Shown one piece after another: positions 18,005-26,749 of a DNA stretch of 64,000 bases (positions are counted from its first letter, which is position 1; every line of letters begins with the position of its first letter). A program made the translations under genes and the position numbers. The stretch is taken from positions 4,278,001 to 4,342,000 of the forward strand of contig CBDCVZ010000010.1 of assembly GCA_965223215.1 (NCBI GenBank). The letters run 5' to 3'. The notes below the pieces were generated by a model. It searched no databases. It was not told the origin of the DNA and worked only from the letters and a program-made list of their open reading frames with translations. This stretch comes from JABDMH01 sp965223215. GTDB lineage: Bacteria > Bacteroidota > Bacteroidia > Chitinophagales > Saprospiraceae.

Positions 18005-18772
18005 TTATTTGTTGACCTCAATGATGTACTTTTCAAGGGCCATCGTCATGGAAGGTGTTTCTGGTGCTGGCGCCTTGATGTTAATGGTAAGCCCACGCTC
18101 ATTGACAGCCGCACTAGTGCTATTGCCAAACACGGCGATTCTAGTATCATTCTGCTTGAAGTCAGGAAAGTTTTCGTAGAGCGACTTGATACCTAAGGGG
18201 CTGAAGAACACCAAGATGTCATAAAAGATATCACGCAAATCCGAAAGATCGCTGCTAACCGTGCGGTACATCATGGCCTCTTGAAAGTCAAATCCACCGG
18301 CCTGCAAATACTTGACGACAGGAACACTACCTAGGTTTGAGCAAGGCAATAGAAAGCGTTCCTTTTTATGTTTGTTGAAGTAGTTGTTTAGATCTTGAAT
18401 CACTCGCTTTCCCACAAACACCTTGCGTTTGCGATAGATAATGAATTTTTGTAAGTAATGGGCAACGGCCTCTGTGAGACAAAAATATTTGGTGTCTTGC
18501 GACATCTTGATACGCATGTCTTCACACATGCGAAAGAAGTGCTCAATTCCATTTTTGCTGGTAAAGATGACCGCCGAATAGTCATCAGGACGAATTCGAT
18601 TCTTTCGAAACTCCTTCTCCTCAATGCCTTCAACATGAATAAAAGGACGAAAGTCAATCTTTACCCCGTATTTCTTCTCTAGATTGTAGTATGGTGAGCG
18701 CTCAGGCTTTGGCTGTGATATCAGTATGGTCTTGACCTTCTTAGCCTTTACTTCTGCGTTTGATGCTGACAT
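18005..18772 (-). CDS. hemD: Uroporphyrinogen-III synthase
   Basis: A 255-residue protein of the HemD fold, closing hydroxymethylbilane to uroporphyrinogen III in heme synthesis. The two-lobed family pattern is visible: ILISQPKPERSPYYNLEKKYG at the start, AVIFTSKNGIEHFF in lobe one, ILVFFSPLGIKSLYENF and IAVFGNSTSAAVNERG in lobe two. Low sequence conservation is normal for HemD. The Bacteroidota linkage to the DUF4271 gene directly upstream (27 bp) strengthens the call. No other heme genes are in the window. Confidence 0.87.
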   Translation of the reverse strand: MSASNAEVKAKKVKTILISQPKPERSPYYNLEKKYGVKIDFRPFIHVEGIEEKEFRKNRIRPDDYSAVIFTSKNGIEHFFRMCEDMRIKMSQDTKYFCLTEAVAHYLQKFIIYRKRKVFVGKRVIQDLNNYFNKHKKERFLLPCSNLGSVPVVKYLQAGGFDFQEAMMYRTVSSDLSDLRDIFYDILVFFSPLGIKSLYENFPDFKQNDTRIAVFGNSTSAAVNERGLTINIKAPAPETPSMTMALEKYIIEVNK

Positions 18773-18799
18773 TCAACCTGTTTTTGAATGGTATCTCAA

Positions 18800-19894
18800 C
18801 TAAAATCCAAACTTATCAAAAGCCAGTTTTCCGATGATAAGTAGGGGTGCGATTTCGGCCGTGCAAAGATAAATAAAAAAATGAAATCGATAGCTATGCA
18901 AGAACCTACCAGCAATGAAAAGACCCTTTAATTGCCGAAATAAATAGAAGCTAATCACAGCCACTACTCCCGCCCAAATCGCCCATTTAGCGAAGGGTTC
19001 AGGGGCAAATGCACTGACAAGATTGACGGGAGTAAGCACGATTCCCAATAGTATATTGATCAGCATCGTAACAAATCCATACAATTGGGTTTCCTTTTCA
19101 ACAGGAAAGGAAGATGACAAAACCTGTAGGCTCACTTGCTTCCCAATGTAAACCAGGGCGATGACCGCTATACTTAAAATCAGGAGCGACAATTTACCAC
19201 CAAACCATCCAAAATCACTCGCCAACAAATACAAGAAAAGGCCGGCATTTATGAAAAAATAGATGTAGAAAAGCCAGTACATCCACGCCATGCTTTTGTA
19301 CTCTCGAAATAAAAATCGAAGGAAATTGTCATTGGCAATCGCACGATACGCTTTGTTGATCATCGAACGATTGACGGCTAGCAGTACCGCCAATAAGAGT
19401 AAGATTAAGACGGTGATGATGAAGAGCACATTCTGATTCTTAGAGATCTCCATCTGTGGTAGACGCTCAGAAATCTCTTTGAGGCCATCTAGCAGGTCGG
19501 CACTGTCTTCAGCTGGAGCATGATCGTCGTCCGGCGTACTTACCGGCTGATCTGAAGCGGTTTGTGGTACTGAAGTTGGCGGTTGTTCAAATGGATTATG
19601 GTCACCTATCGTATCTGGTACTCTAACCAGCGTATCCACCTGGGTTGGAGCCGAAAGGGTATCTCGCTCCCCCAGATCGAGGGTATCAATCTGAGGCTGC
19701 ACTGATAATGCGGTGTCTGTCGTGGTGATTGAATCAGTAAATGCAATGCTGGAAGAATCCACCGTCACCGCTGTGCCGGCTGGAGCTCTCCCCTTGATAT
19801 CAAAGGGGTTCTGTTGGGCCATCAGTCCGGTTTGCCAGAGTTGGCATATGACCAAAAACAAACAAATCCGAAGAAGGATGAATAAGGCTCTCAT
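18800..19894 (-). CDS. DUF4271 membrane protein
   Basis: A 364-residue protein from the ATG at 19894 (MRALFILLRICLF). It has an N-terminal signal or anchor segment ending GLMAQQ, then a long Ser/Thr/Asp/Pro-rich, probably periplasmic, low-complexity region (about 25-140). A single transmembrane helix follows at about 150-170, and the C-terminal half carries about five helices. The architecture fits DUF4271, a Bacteroidota family of unknown function usually next to hemD, as here. A longer frame starts at 19921, but a TATCTTTG -7 box at 19902-19909 lies between the two starts and supports the shorter form. Confidence 0.82.
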   Translation of the reverse strand: MRALFILLRICLFLVICQLWQTGLMAQQNPFDIKGRAPAGTAVTVDSSSIAFTDSITTTDTALSVQPQIDTLDLGERDTLSAPTQVDTLVRVPDTIGDHNPFEQPPTSVPQTASDQPVSTPDDDHAPAEDSADLLDGLKEISERLPQMEISKNQNVLFIITVLILLLLAVLLAVNRSMINKAYRAIANDNFLRFLFREYKSMAWMYWLFYIYFFINAGLFLYLLASDFGWFGGKLSLLILSIAVIALVYIGKQVSLQVLSSSFPVEKETQLYGFVTMLINILLGIVLTPVNLVSAFAPEPFAKWAIWAGVVAVISFYLFRQLKGLFIAGRFLHSYRFHFFIYLCTAEIAPLLIIGKLAFDKFGF

Positions 19895-19901
19895 CGGCGG
19901 G

Positions 19902-19909
19902 CAAAGATA
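19902..19909 (-). promoter_or_regulatory. -7 promoter box of DUF4271-hemD-nudix cluster
   Basis: Minus strand reads TATCTTTG, an exact TAnnTTTG match, 7 nt upstream of the preferred ATG. Transcription would begin almost at the start codon. No convincing -33 TTG was found. Confidence 0.5.
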
Positions 19910-20034
19910 AACATTATGCACCGATGACTCCCATACTCCAGCCGCACTACACAGGGAACTAGTGCTGGCGTGGTTTCATGCCACGGCCCTAAATCCACCA
20001 ACACGTAAACGGTGAGTTTTTGCCAGCATTGAAT

Positions 20035-20071
20035 TAAAAAACGGACCCTGCATTAGAACTGCAGCGTCCGT
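20035..20071 (-). terminator. Rho-independent terminator of the DUF1573 gene
   Basis: Stem ACGGAC (20041-20046) pairs with GTCCGT (20066-20071), continued past a C/C mismatch by CTGCA/TGCAG, closing a 7-nt loop. On the minus strand the stem is followed by a run of six T (20041 down to 20036). It lies 34 bp after the DUF1573 stop. Confidence 0.85.
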
Positions 20072-20104
20072 GCATTTTCATAGCCTATAATCCCTTCAGG
20101 AGTA

Positions 20105-20494
20105 TCAAGAGGCTCCAACCTCCCCTCGAATCGTGAGCACAATCGGCTTTTCATCAAGGTTCGTATATACGGTCACGGTCTTACTGAATTTGCCTAGATT
20201 CTTGGCATTGTATTCTGCTTTAATCTGGGTAGCAACACCAGGTGCAATGGGCTCCTTGTCATAAGAGGTGGCAGTGCATCCACAAGAGCCTTTCACTTTC
20301 TTCAAGATCAGAGGGATGTCTGCTTCGTTGGTCAAAGTAAAGGTCGCTGTCTGAGGTATCCCCTGTGCAATCACTCCAAAATCGTGCTCCATTTTATCGA
20401 TCTTCACTTTTGCTGCGAAGTCTACATTTGTATAGGCAAAACACATTAGGGAGAGCGCAATGGATAGGAAATAAAATAGCTTTTGCATTTTCAT
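20105..20494 (-). CDS. DUF1573 secreted protein
   Basis: A 129-residue exported protein from the ATG at 20494 (MKMQKLFYFLSIAL). Signal peptide about 1-22, then one DUF1573 immunoglobulin-like domain with the family signature HDFGVIAQG, FTLTNEADIPLILKKVKGSCGCT and a closing YTNLDEKPIVLTIRGEV. The SCGCT cysteine pair is conserved. The function of DUF1573 proteins is unknown; they are abundant in Bacteroidota envelopes. The frame is open to 20539, but that start would place non-signal residues before the signal peptide. A near-consensus TAAGTTTA (minus strand of 20545-20552) may be the -7 box. A strong terminator follows. Confidence 0.85.
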   Translation of the reverse strand: MKMQKLFYFLSIALSLMCFAYTNVDFAAKVKIDKMEHDFGVIAQGIPQTATFTLTNEADIPLILKKVKGSCGCTATSYDKEPIAPGVATQIKAEYNAKNLGKFSKTVTVYTNLDEKPIVLTIRGEVGAS

Positions 20495-20666
20495 AGTTTC
20501 ATGATTTAGGCCCATCCAAACGAAAGGGCTGGTTAACAATGATGTAAACTTAGGGTGAAAAGAAGGGGAACATCGTTAATGAGAATTCAATGATTGTTAA
20601 TGACCTGTTAATGGAGGTTTTGCACTCATTGGGCAGATTAAATTGCAGAGAAATCTCAATGGTTTG

Positions 20667-21941
20667 ATGACCAATAAATCCATCTGGAGAGTTGTTGTAT
20701 CGGGAGCGCTTGCACTCCTATGCATCACCTTGGTACAGAGTTTCTGGTTGCGCAACACCTTTAATCTCAGTGCCCGCGCGTTTGATGAAAAAGTCAGGAT
20801 TGCGATCCGCAATGTCGCCACGCAGCTATCTCAGATGCGGCAAGTACAATTGCCCACTTATCATCTGATCAACCAGATCTCGCAAGATTATTACGTGGTC
20901 AATATCAGGGATGCCATTGACGCCAATAGCCTAGAGTATTACCTCACCAAAGAACTGGAGGCGGTCAATTTATTTACCGACTTTGAATATGGCATCTATG
21001 ATTGCGATACTGACCAAATGGTGTACGGTAATTACCTACATGGACAAGATGGTAAACGCGTAAGCGAACCAACCACTAACCTGCCCAAATATGATGAGTT
21101 TGTATATTATTTTGGAGTGCGCTTCCCCGATCGAAAAGGCTATCTAATTGCCAATCAATGGGTACCGATCACGCTAACAGGAATTCTCCTGTTGGCCATG
21201 TTGTTTTTCATCTATGCAACCTATGAGATTTTCAAACAAAAGAAATTATCGGATTTGCAGAAGGACTTCATCAACAATATGACCCATGAATTCAAAACAC
21301 CTCTAACCAGCATCAAGGTCAGTGCAGAGGTGTTCTTGCAAGACCAATATGTAAAAAAGGATGATAGATTGACTCGCTATGCAAAGATCATCGCAAATCA
21401 AACAACTCGCTTAAATCAACAGGTAGAGCGCGTACTTCAAATTGCAGATACCTCTGCCAATGGGCTTGAACTCAAAAAGGAACCGCTTGCGATTCATGCG
21501 ATAATATCCAAGGTTACGGATCAACTGAAAAGCAGATTGGACCGCAGAAATGGTCAGATTAGACTGCAATTAAACGCTGATCAAGACCTAGTGAGTGCGG
21601 ATCGATTGCATCTAGCTAATGTGCTCTTTAACCTACTGGACAATGCCTTAAAATACACCCGCAAAGCTCCCATTATCGAAGTGACCACAAAATTGTCGGA
21701 ATCGAATCTGGCCTTAAAAATTGCAGATAATGGAATTGGGATTGACGACAAATTCTTACCAAAGATCGGTGAAAAGTTCTTTCGAGTCCCTACCGGTAAC
21801 GTACACAATGCCAAAGGGTTTGGCCTGGGTTTACATTATGTCTACCAAATAACTAAGGCCCATCAATGGGACCTTCAAATTGAAAGTGTCAAAACCCAGG
21901 GCACCACCGTCACTTTGCTAATGCCTTTGCATCATGCCTGA
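20667..21941 (+). CDS. Sensor histidine kinase
   Basis: A 424-residue membrane kinase. It has TM1 at about 6-26, a periplasmic sensor of about 140 residues, and TM2 at about 170-192. The HisKA dimerisation domain has phospho-acceptor His207 in FINNMTHEFKTPLTS. The ATPase domain has an N-box (LLDNALKYT), G1 (DNGIGID) and G2 (GFGLGLHYV). I used the ATG at 20667; a TTG at 20643 would add eight residues. The stop lies inside the next gene (8-bp overlap), so kinase and regulator are translationally coupled. The signal sensed is unknown. The sensor region has no PAS, HAMP or recognisable ligand-binding fold. Confidence 0.92.
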   Translation: MTNKSIWRVVVSGALALLCITLVQSFWLRNTFNLSARAFDEKVRIAIRNVATQLSQMRQVQLPTYHLINQISQDYYVVNIRDAIDANSLEYYLTKELEAVNLFTDFEYGIYDCDTDQMVYGNYLHGQDGKRVSEPTTNLPKYDEFVYYFGVRFPDRKGYLIANQWVPITLTGILLLAMLFFIYATYEIFKQKKLSDLQKDFINNMTHEFKTPLTSIKVSAEVFLQDQYVKKDDRLTRYAKIIANQTTRLNQQVERVLQIADTSANGLELKKEPLAIHAIISKVTDQLKSRLDRRNGQIRLQLNADQDLVSADRLHLANVLFNLLDNALKYTRKAPIIEVTTKLSESNLALKIADNGIGIDDKFLPKIGEKFFRVPTGNVHNAKGFGLGLHYVYQITKAHQWDLQIESVKTQGTTVTLLMPLHHA

Positions 21942-22632
21942 AGTGCATATCATTTATGTCGAAGATGATGAATCTCTTGGATTTGTAACCAAAGATAATC
22001 TTGAAATGCAAGGGTATCGAGTGAGCCATTTCAATGATGGAGCCATCGCTCTAGACCATATAAAAGTACAAGCCTATGATATGGCCATTCTAGATGTTAT
22101 GTTACCTGAGATTGATGGGTTTGAACTAGCCCGACAACTGAGAGCTCGCAACCGCGATATTCCCATTCTCTTTCTGAGTGCAAAGTCAATGAAGGAAGAT
22201 CGGCTGCAGGGGTTTTCGGTTGGAGCTGATGACTACATTACCAAACCCTTCAGCATCGAAGAATTGGTATTTAAGATTCAAGTATTTCTCAAGCGGAGTA
22301 AGGTGCAGGGCCCAACCGATCGCAAGGTTTTACCTCTTGGACACTACCGGTTGGATTACCCAAATTTACAACTGAAACTCCCGGATGGTGCTTTGCGTAC
22401 ATTGACTCAAAAGGAATCAGATGTACTAAAGTTTTTACTAGACCGCAAAAACGAAGTGATCAGAAGAAGTGTAATTTTGGAACAGATATGGGGTGAGGAC
22501 GACTATTTTATGGGCCGAAGCCTAGATGTTTTTATTAGTCGGCTGCGAAAATATCTAGCAGATGACGACCGGATTCAAATTGAGAATATCCATGGTGTGG
22601 GATTCAAGTTGCGCCTTGATGAAGAAGCTTAA
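21934..22632 (+). CDS. OmpR-family response regulator
   Basis: A 232-residue DNA-binding regulator. The receiver domain (1-118) has acidic pocket residues D11-D12, phospho-acceptor Asp54 (LDVMLP), the switch Ser/Thr (LFLSAKS) and Lys (TKPFS). The C-terminal winged helix (about 135-230) ends with the HGVGFKL wing. It partners the overlapping histidine kinase. Its last 14 bases overlap a small lipoprotein gene, so all four genes 20667-23211 form one unit. Targets cannot be read from the sequence. Confidence 0.93.
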   Translation: MPEVHIIYVEDDESLGFVTKDNLEMQGYRVSHFNDGAIALDHIKVQAYDMAILDVMLPEIDGFELARQLRARNRDIPILFLSAKSMKEDRLQGFSVGADDYITKPFSIEELVFKIQVFLKRSKVQGPTDRKVLPLGHYRLDYPNLQLKLPDGALRTLTQKESDVLKFLLDRKNEVIRRSVILEQIWGEDDYFMGRSLDVFISRLRKYLADDDRIQIENIHGVGFKLRLDEEA

Positions 22633-22879
22633 GGGTGCGATATACATAGGAGGTCTGCTGTTTATGATCGTGATACACTCCAGCTGTCTGAAGGAGGAGG
22701 TGCGTTTGACCAGAGAACAGCTCAACCAGGTTGATTCCATGTTTTTAGCAGAACGCAAGGTGTGGTTAACTCGCCTAGAGGACTCCTGTGAACAACTGCG
22801 TAGCACACATCTTAATCCCTGGATTGATTCGTTGAAAATCAAGCGACAACGCGAAATTGAAAAAATGCTGGGTCGATGA
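22619..22879 (+). CDS. Small lipoprotein downstream of two-component genes
   Basis: An 86-residue protein from the ATG at 22619, overlapping the regulator stop by 14 bp. Signal peptide with lipobox-like HSSC (Cys23), then a highly charged, helical body (LTREQLNQVDSMFLAERKVW, ending in a basic RQREIEKMLGR). I do not recognise the family. A longer frame opens at 22562, but the lipoprotein signal begins at the chosen ATG. It overlaps the next lipoprotein by ATGA, so it is translated as part of the same operon. The helical periplasmic body could interact with the kinase sensor, which is speculation. Confidence 0.7.
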   Translation: MKKLKGAIYIGGLLFMIVIHSSCLKEEVRLTREQLNQVDSMFLAERKVWLTRLEDSCEQLRSTHLNPWIDSLKIKRQREIEKMLGR

Positions 22880-23211
22880 GATTTCTACTAATTGCTTTGG
22901 GGTTGATAGTCGGTTGTGGACCACCAGATCATTCAGCACTGCAAGCCGTCATGATGGAAGAAAGACTTGATGACCGGCTGAGTAAATTTATTGCAAATGA
23001 AAAGGAAAAATGCCGCACGGAACTCATGGCCGAAGCCAGTTTATTGGCCGACAGCTTGCTGCGTGCAACGAATCCCATCCTGATACAAATTGACTCAATA
23101 AAGAAGCCCCCCAAACCCATCAAACCAGCACAACCGGATTTCGAAAGGCCACAAGACAGCATGGAAATAGCTCCCATCATCCCAAAAGAAAACCTCGGAA
23201 AAGATCAATAA
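22876..23211 (+). CDS. Small lipoprotein with Pro-rich tail
   Basis: A 111-residue product with a short signal and lipobox VGCG (Cys14). A helical charged region (about 20-75) follows, then a Lys/Pro-rich tail (KKPPKPIKPAQPDFERPQ). Start ATG overlaps the previous stop (ATGA). Both small lipoproteins have charged, probably alpha-helical periplasmic bodies. No recognised domain. Its stop region overlaps the 3' end of the convergent gene at 23205-23807 by 7 bp. Confidence 0.68.
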   Translation: MRFLLIALGLIVGCGPPDHSALQAVMMEERLDDRLSKFIANEKEKCRTELMAEASLLADSLLRATNPILIQIDSIKKPPKPIKPAQPDFERPQDSMEIAPIIPKENLGKDQ

Positions 23212-23807
23212 AACTTGTCGTAAAAACGCTGGAGCCGAACATCCATTTTTGCAACTACCTGGGATAGGTTTCGCCAAGTTACATCTCTTGATCTGAAGAT
23301 TACATCGAAAATTGCAGAGGCTCGGCCGGTGCGGAAGAAGTAGGGGAATGGACTTGATAATTTCATACGTCGGTGGTCCGAAATAATGAGTGCTGCTCCT
23401 CCATTTTCGGTAGTGGCATGATCCAGAAAAAATTGATTTGCTAAGCCAAGGTCCTGCAGACTGTCCAGGTGATGCGACAACTTGAAATCGGGTACGAATC
23501 CGTATCGCGAGAAATGATAGTGGGCTATGAAGGCTTGCCTAAGGTTACTGTTAAAACTATCTCTTTCTAATTGAGTTCGCTCTAAGGCCTTAGCAATCCT
23601 CTCGTGTTTTTTGCTACCTGGATCCGAAGCCGCGAGTGCTTCGGAAAGGGCTACGATCTTTTTTTCTTGCATCGGCTGGACAATCCAAAGCGTACCTCCT
23701 TTGAGTGCCCCAATCATTTGTACGGGTGAATGGTCGCGCTGTCCGGAAAGTGGGCTTACCATAAACGAGACCATAAACAGCATGAATCCTTTCGCTAACG
23801 GCATCAA
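23205..23807 (-). CDS. Hypothetical exported protein
   Basis: A 200-residue product with an N-terminal hydrophobic signal (residues 6-22, ending LSGQ). A middle helical region is rich in Glu/Lys (residues 45-90; EKKIVALSEALAASD). A C-terminal half has aromatic and basic character (GFVPDFKLSHHLDSL, RRMKLSSPFPYFFR). I do not recognise a family. It stands divergent to the Bat operon (145 bp apart) and convergent with the lipoprotein genes. A full TAnnTTTG box (23845-23852) upstream supports expression. Confidence 0.65.
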   Translation of the reverse strand: MMPLAKGFMLFMVSFMVSPLSGQRDHSPVQMIGALKGGTLWIVQPMQEKKIVALSEALAASDPGSKKHERIAKALERTQLERDSFNSNLRQAFIAHYHFSRYGFVPDFKLSHHLDSLQDLGLANQFFLDHATTENGGAALIISDHRRMKLSSPFPYFFRTGRASAIFDVIFRSRDVTWRNLSQVVAKMDVRLQRFYDKFY

Positions 23808-23844
23808 TATCTCCTGTTAAATCTTCGTTAAAGGCGCAAGAAAT

Positions 23845-23852
23845 CAAATTTA
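23845..23852 (-). promoter_or_regulatory. -7 promoter box
   Basis: Minus strand reads TAAATTTG, an exact TAnnTTTG, 37 bp upstream of the 23807 start. The divergent Bat operon has a near match (TAAATTCG, 23871-23878, plus strand). Confidence 0.45.
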
Positions 23853-23952
23853 GCGTTTCCTCGCAGTCATTAAATTCGCACCTGAAATCTGGTTAAAAAT
23901 TAGCAATTTTGTGGCCCTCCAGTGATTACCACTTACTAGTAAACGAAACCAT

Positions 23953-24951
23953 ATGCAACCATCCGTAGATATTGAGGCACTTAATCAACAAATCTATATC
24001 GAAAGTGCCTTTGTCGAATCATTACTGACTGAAACATCAAAGGTCATTGTGGGACAGGACAAGATGATGGAGCGCTTGCTGCTGGGTCTTTTGACCAAAG
24101 GCCACGTACTACTGGAAGGACTTCCTGGACTAGCAAAAACTTTGGCTATCAAAACACTGGCTTCGGCGATTGATGCAAAATTTAGTAGAATTCAGTTTAC
24201 CCCAGACCTCCTACCTGCTGACATTCTTGGAACCCTAATTTACAATCCAAATGAAGCTGACTTCAGGGTTCGCAAAGGACCCATCTTTGCTAATTTCATT
24301 TTAGCTGACGAAATCAATCGAGCTCCTGCAAAAGTGCAAAGTGCACTGTTGGAAGCGATGCAGGAACGCCAGGTGACGATCGGAGATGAGAGCTACCTTC
24401 TGGAGGAACCCTTCCTGGTACTTGCTACCCAAAATCCCATCGAGCAAGAGGGAACCTACCCCCTACCGGAAGCACAAGTTGATCGATTTATGTTGAAGGT
24501 CCATATTGGATATCCCTCGAAGGATCAGGAGCGAGAGATTATCCGGCGCAATCTCAACCAAGATAATTTTGGAACAGTCGAAACCAAGGTAACCCCCGAA
24601 GAAGTACTAAAATCGAGAAAAACGGTCCGCAAAGTTTACATGGACGACAAAATCGAACAGTACATCCTCGACATCGTATTTACGACCAGAGAACCTGAAG
24701 CGCATGGACTGGCAGATTTGACCCCCTTAATAGAGTATGGAGCCAGCCCCCGAGCCAGTATCAACCTTGCTTTGGCCTCCAAGGCCTATGCCTTTATCAA
24801 ACGTCGAGGTTTTGTAATCCCTGAAGATGTCAGGGCCGTGTGTCATGATATTCTCAGGCACCGACTGGGTTTAACTTACGAAGCGGAAGCCGAAAATGTA
24901 ACCCAAGAGGACATCATCAACCAAATACTAAATGCTGTAGAAGTACCCTGA
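23953..24951 (+). CDS. MoxR-family AAA+ ATPase (Bat operon)
   Basis: A 332-residue AAA+ chaperone-like ATPase, first gene of the Bat operon. P-loop GLPGLAKT (Walker A, about 56-63), Walker B FILADEINR, sensor ALLEAMQERQV and the ATQNPIEQEGTYPLPEAQ segment are all MoxR hallmarks. MoxR proteins act with VWA-domain partners (BatA and BatB here) in maturation or insertion of metal-dependent or envelope proteins, though the client in Bacteroidota is not established. The DUF58 gene follows after 23 bp. Confidence 0.95.
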   Translation: MQPSVDIEALNQQIYIESAFVESLLTETSKVIVGQDKMMERLLLGLLTKGHVLLEGLPGLAKTLAIKTLASAIDAKFSRIQFTPDLLPADILGTLIYNPNEADFRVRKGPIFANFILADEINRAPAKVQSALLEAMQERQVTIGDESYLLEEPFLVLATQNPIEQEGTYPLPEAQVDRFMLKVHIGYPSKDQEREIIRRNLNQDNFGTVETKVTPEEVLKSRKTVRKVYMDDKIEQYILDIVFTTREPEAHGLADLTPLIEYGASPRASINLALASKAYAFIKRRGFVIPEDVRAVCHDILRHRLGLTYEAEAENVTQEDIINQILNAVEVP

Positions 24952-24974
24952 TCACACGCAAATAATTACTAGCA

Positions 24975-25844
24975 GTGGACACAAGCGAACTTCTCAAGAA
25001 AGTCAGGAAAATTGAAATAAAGACCAAGGGGATCAGCAATGAGCTCTTCTCGGGCGAATATCACAGTGCTTTTAAGGGTCGGGGCATGTCATTTAGTGAG
25101 GTGAGAGATTATCAATTTGGTGATGATGTCCGCAACATTGAATGGAACGTTACCGCTCGAACAGGTACCCCGCACATCAAAGTCTTTGAGGAAGAACGCG
25201 AACTCACCGTCATGATGCTCGTGGATGTCAGCCCATCCTCCTTTTTTGGAACGAAAATGCAACTGCGCAAAGACCTCATCACAGAGATATGTGCCGTGCT
25301 GTCTTTTTCGGCAATCAACAACAACGACAAAGTGGGCTTGGTCCTATTCTCTGATGAAGTGCACCTGTACATACCACCGAAGAAAGGTAAAAAGCACATC
25401 TTACGAATCATTCGCGAGTTGATTGATCAGGAACCCATTGGAAGCTATACGAATATTGAAGTAGCACTTCAATACTTTAATAATCTGGTCAAGAAGAAGA
25501 GTATTTGCTTTTTATTGAGCGACTTTTATGCCGGATCCTTTGATCAAGCACTCCAGGTGGTAGCACGCAAACACGATCTAATTGGAATGCACATCTACGA
25601 TCCCTTTGAGAAATCACTGCCCAAAGCTGGCTTACTACGTGTCGAGGATGCTGAGACGGGCAGAATTATGTGGGTCGATACCAATGATCCCAAAGTTAGA
25701 TCTCAGCACAGTCGAATGTTTGAAGAAAAGGAACAAGCCTTAAGCAGTCTGTTTGCCAAGTCGGGTGCTGATATCATAAATCTAGATGCCCGGGAATCTT
25801 ATATCGTGGCCTTGCATCGTTTTTTTAAAAAACGTGCAAGATGA
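24975..25844 (+). CDS. DUF58 protein (Bat operon)
   Basis: A 289-residue soluble protein with a GTG start at 24975. The DUF58 signature is visible as GRGMSFSEVRDYQFGDDVRNIEWNVTAR (residues about 36-63), followed by a VWA-like fold with a partial MIDAS (VDVSPSS). DUF58 proteins are constant partners of MoxR ATPases. Its stop overlaps the next start (ATGA), so translation is coupled through the operon. Confidence 0.93.
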   Translation: MDTSELLKKVRKIEIKTKGISNELFSGEYHSAFKGRGMSFSEVRDYQFGDDVRNIEWNVTARTGTPHIKVFEEERELTVMMLVDVSPSSFFGTKMQLRKDLITEICAVLSFSAINNNDKVGLVLFSDEVHLYIPPKKGKKHILRIIRELIDQEPIGSYTNIEVALQYFNNLVKKKSICFLLSDFYAGSFDQALQVVARKHDLIGMHIYDPFEKSLPKAGLLRVEDAETGRIMWVDTNDPKVRSQHSRMFEEKEQALSSLFAKSGADIINLDARESYIVALHRFFKKRAR

Positions 25845-26749
25845 GACTGTGGGCCATCCTACTGATCGGACAATGCCTCATCGTACCTGGCTGGAGCCAG
25901 ATCAGTTTTCAATGTGCCGTGGACAGCAATAAAATGCTGATCGGCGACCAACGTAATCTCCTCCTTTCCATCAACGCTGATGCACCAGTACGTGTCGATA
26001 GTATCGATTTTGGAGATTGGAAGGAACTCGGAGTTGAATTGTTATCCGTGCAGCAGTGGTCGCCAACCGAATCGAATCAGATTAGCCAACAATTCAAGAT
26101 TGGGGTTTTCGACACCGGCTATATAAAGTTGCCCCCCCTATCCTTGCACTATTCAAGCTCGGGCCGTATCGATACGGCATATTCCAACGATTTAGCTCTT
26201 GAGGTAAGTGGTATTATGGTTGACTCCACAGGTTTAGCCCCTATAAAACCCATCTTAAAGGAGCCCTTAGCATTTCGGGATTTCTTACCCTATCTAACCG
26301 CCCTTATCATTGGCCTTGCGATCGTGGGGTTGTTTTTCTTGCGCAGCAAGCGCAAATTACCAGAGCCAACTGTTGTCGTCATTCCAGATCCACCTCATGA
26401 AATTGCTCTGCGAGATTTACAAAGATTGAAGGAGCAAAAACTTTGGCAGCAAGGAAAAATTAAGGCCTATCAGTCGCAACTAACCCACATCATCAGAGCT
26501 TACCTGGAGGGCAGGTATGAAATTCCAGCCCTGGAATCGACGACTACTGAGGTCCTGGAGGCCTTGAACAAAGCGGATGTTTCGGAAAAACTATATCATG
26601 ATCTGAATCAGATTCTGAACATGGCAGACCTAATCAAATTTGCCAAAGCCAAACCTGATGTAGATATCCACCATCAATTCATGGATATGGCGGAGAAATT
26701 TGTGTTGGCTACTAAACTAGAAAGCAGCAAACAGGAGTTGGATGATTGA
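25841..26749 (+). CDS. Bat operon membrane protein (BatD/DUF4381-like)
   Basis: A 302-residue protein. A signal peptide (1-20, ending WSQ) leads to a periplasmic beta-rich domain (about 21-145). One transmembrane helix (about 148-168) is followed by a basic cytoplasmic helical region (LRDLQRLKEQKLWQQGKIKAYQSQL and on). The architecture resembles the proteins between DUF58 and BatA in Bacteroidota Bat operons and the DUF4381 family. The exact role is unknown. Both ends overlap neighbours (4 bp with DUF58, 8 bp with batA). Confidence 0.75.
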   Translation: MRLWAILLIGQCLIVPGWSQISFQCAVDSNKMLIGDQRNLLLSINADAPVRVDSIDFGDWKELGVELLSVQQWSPTESNQISQQFKIGVFDTGYIKLPPLSLHYSSSGRIDTAYSNDLALEVSGIMVDSTGLAPIKPILKEPLAFRDFLPYLTALIIGLAIVGLFFLRSKRKLPEPTVVVIPDPPHEIALRDLQRLKEQKLWQQGKIKAYQSQLTHIIRAYLEGRYEIPALESTTTEVLEALNKADVSEKLYHDLNQILNMADLIKFAKAKPDVDIHHQFMDMAEKFVLATKLESSKQELDD

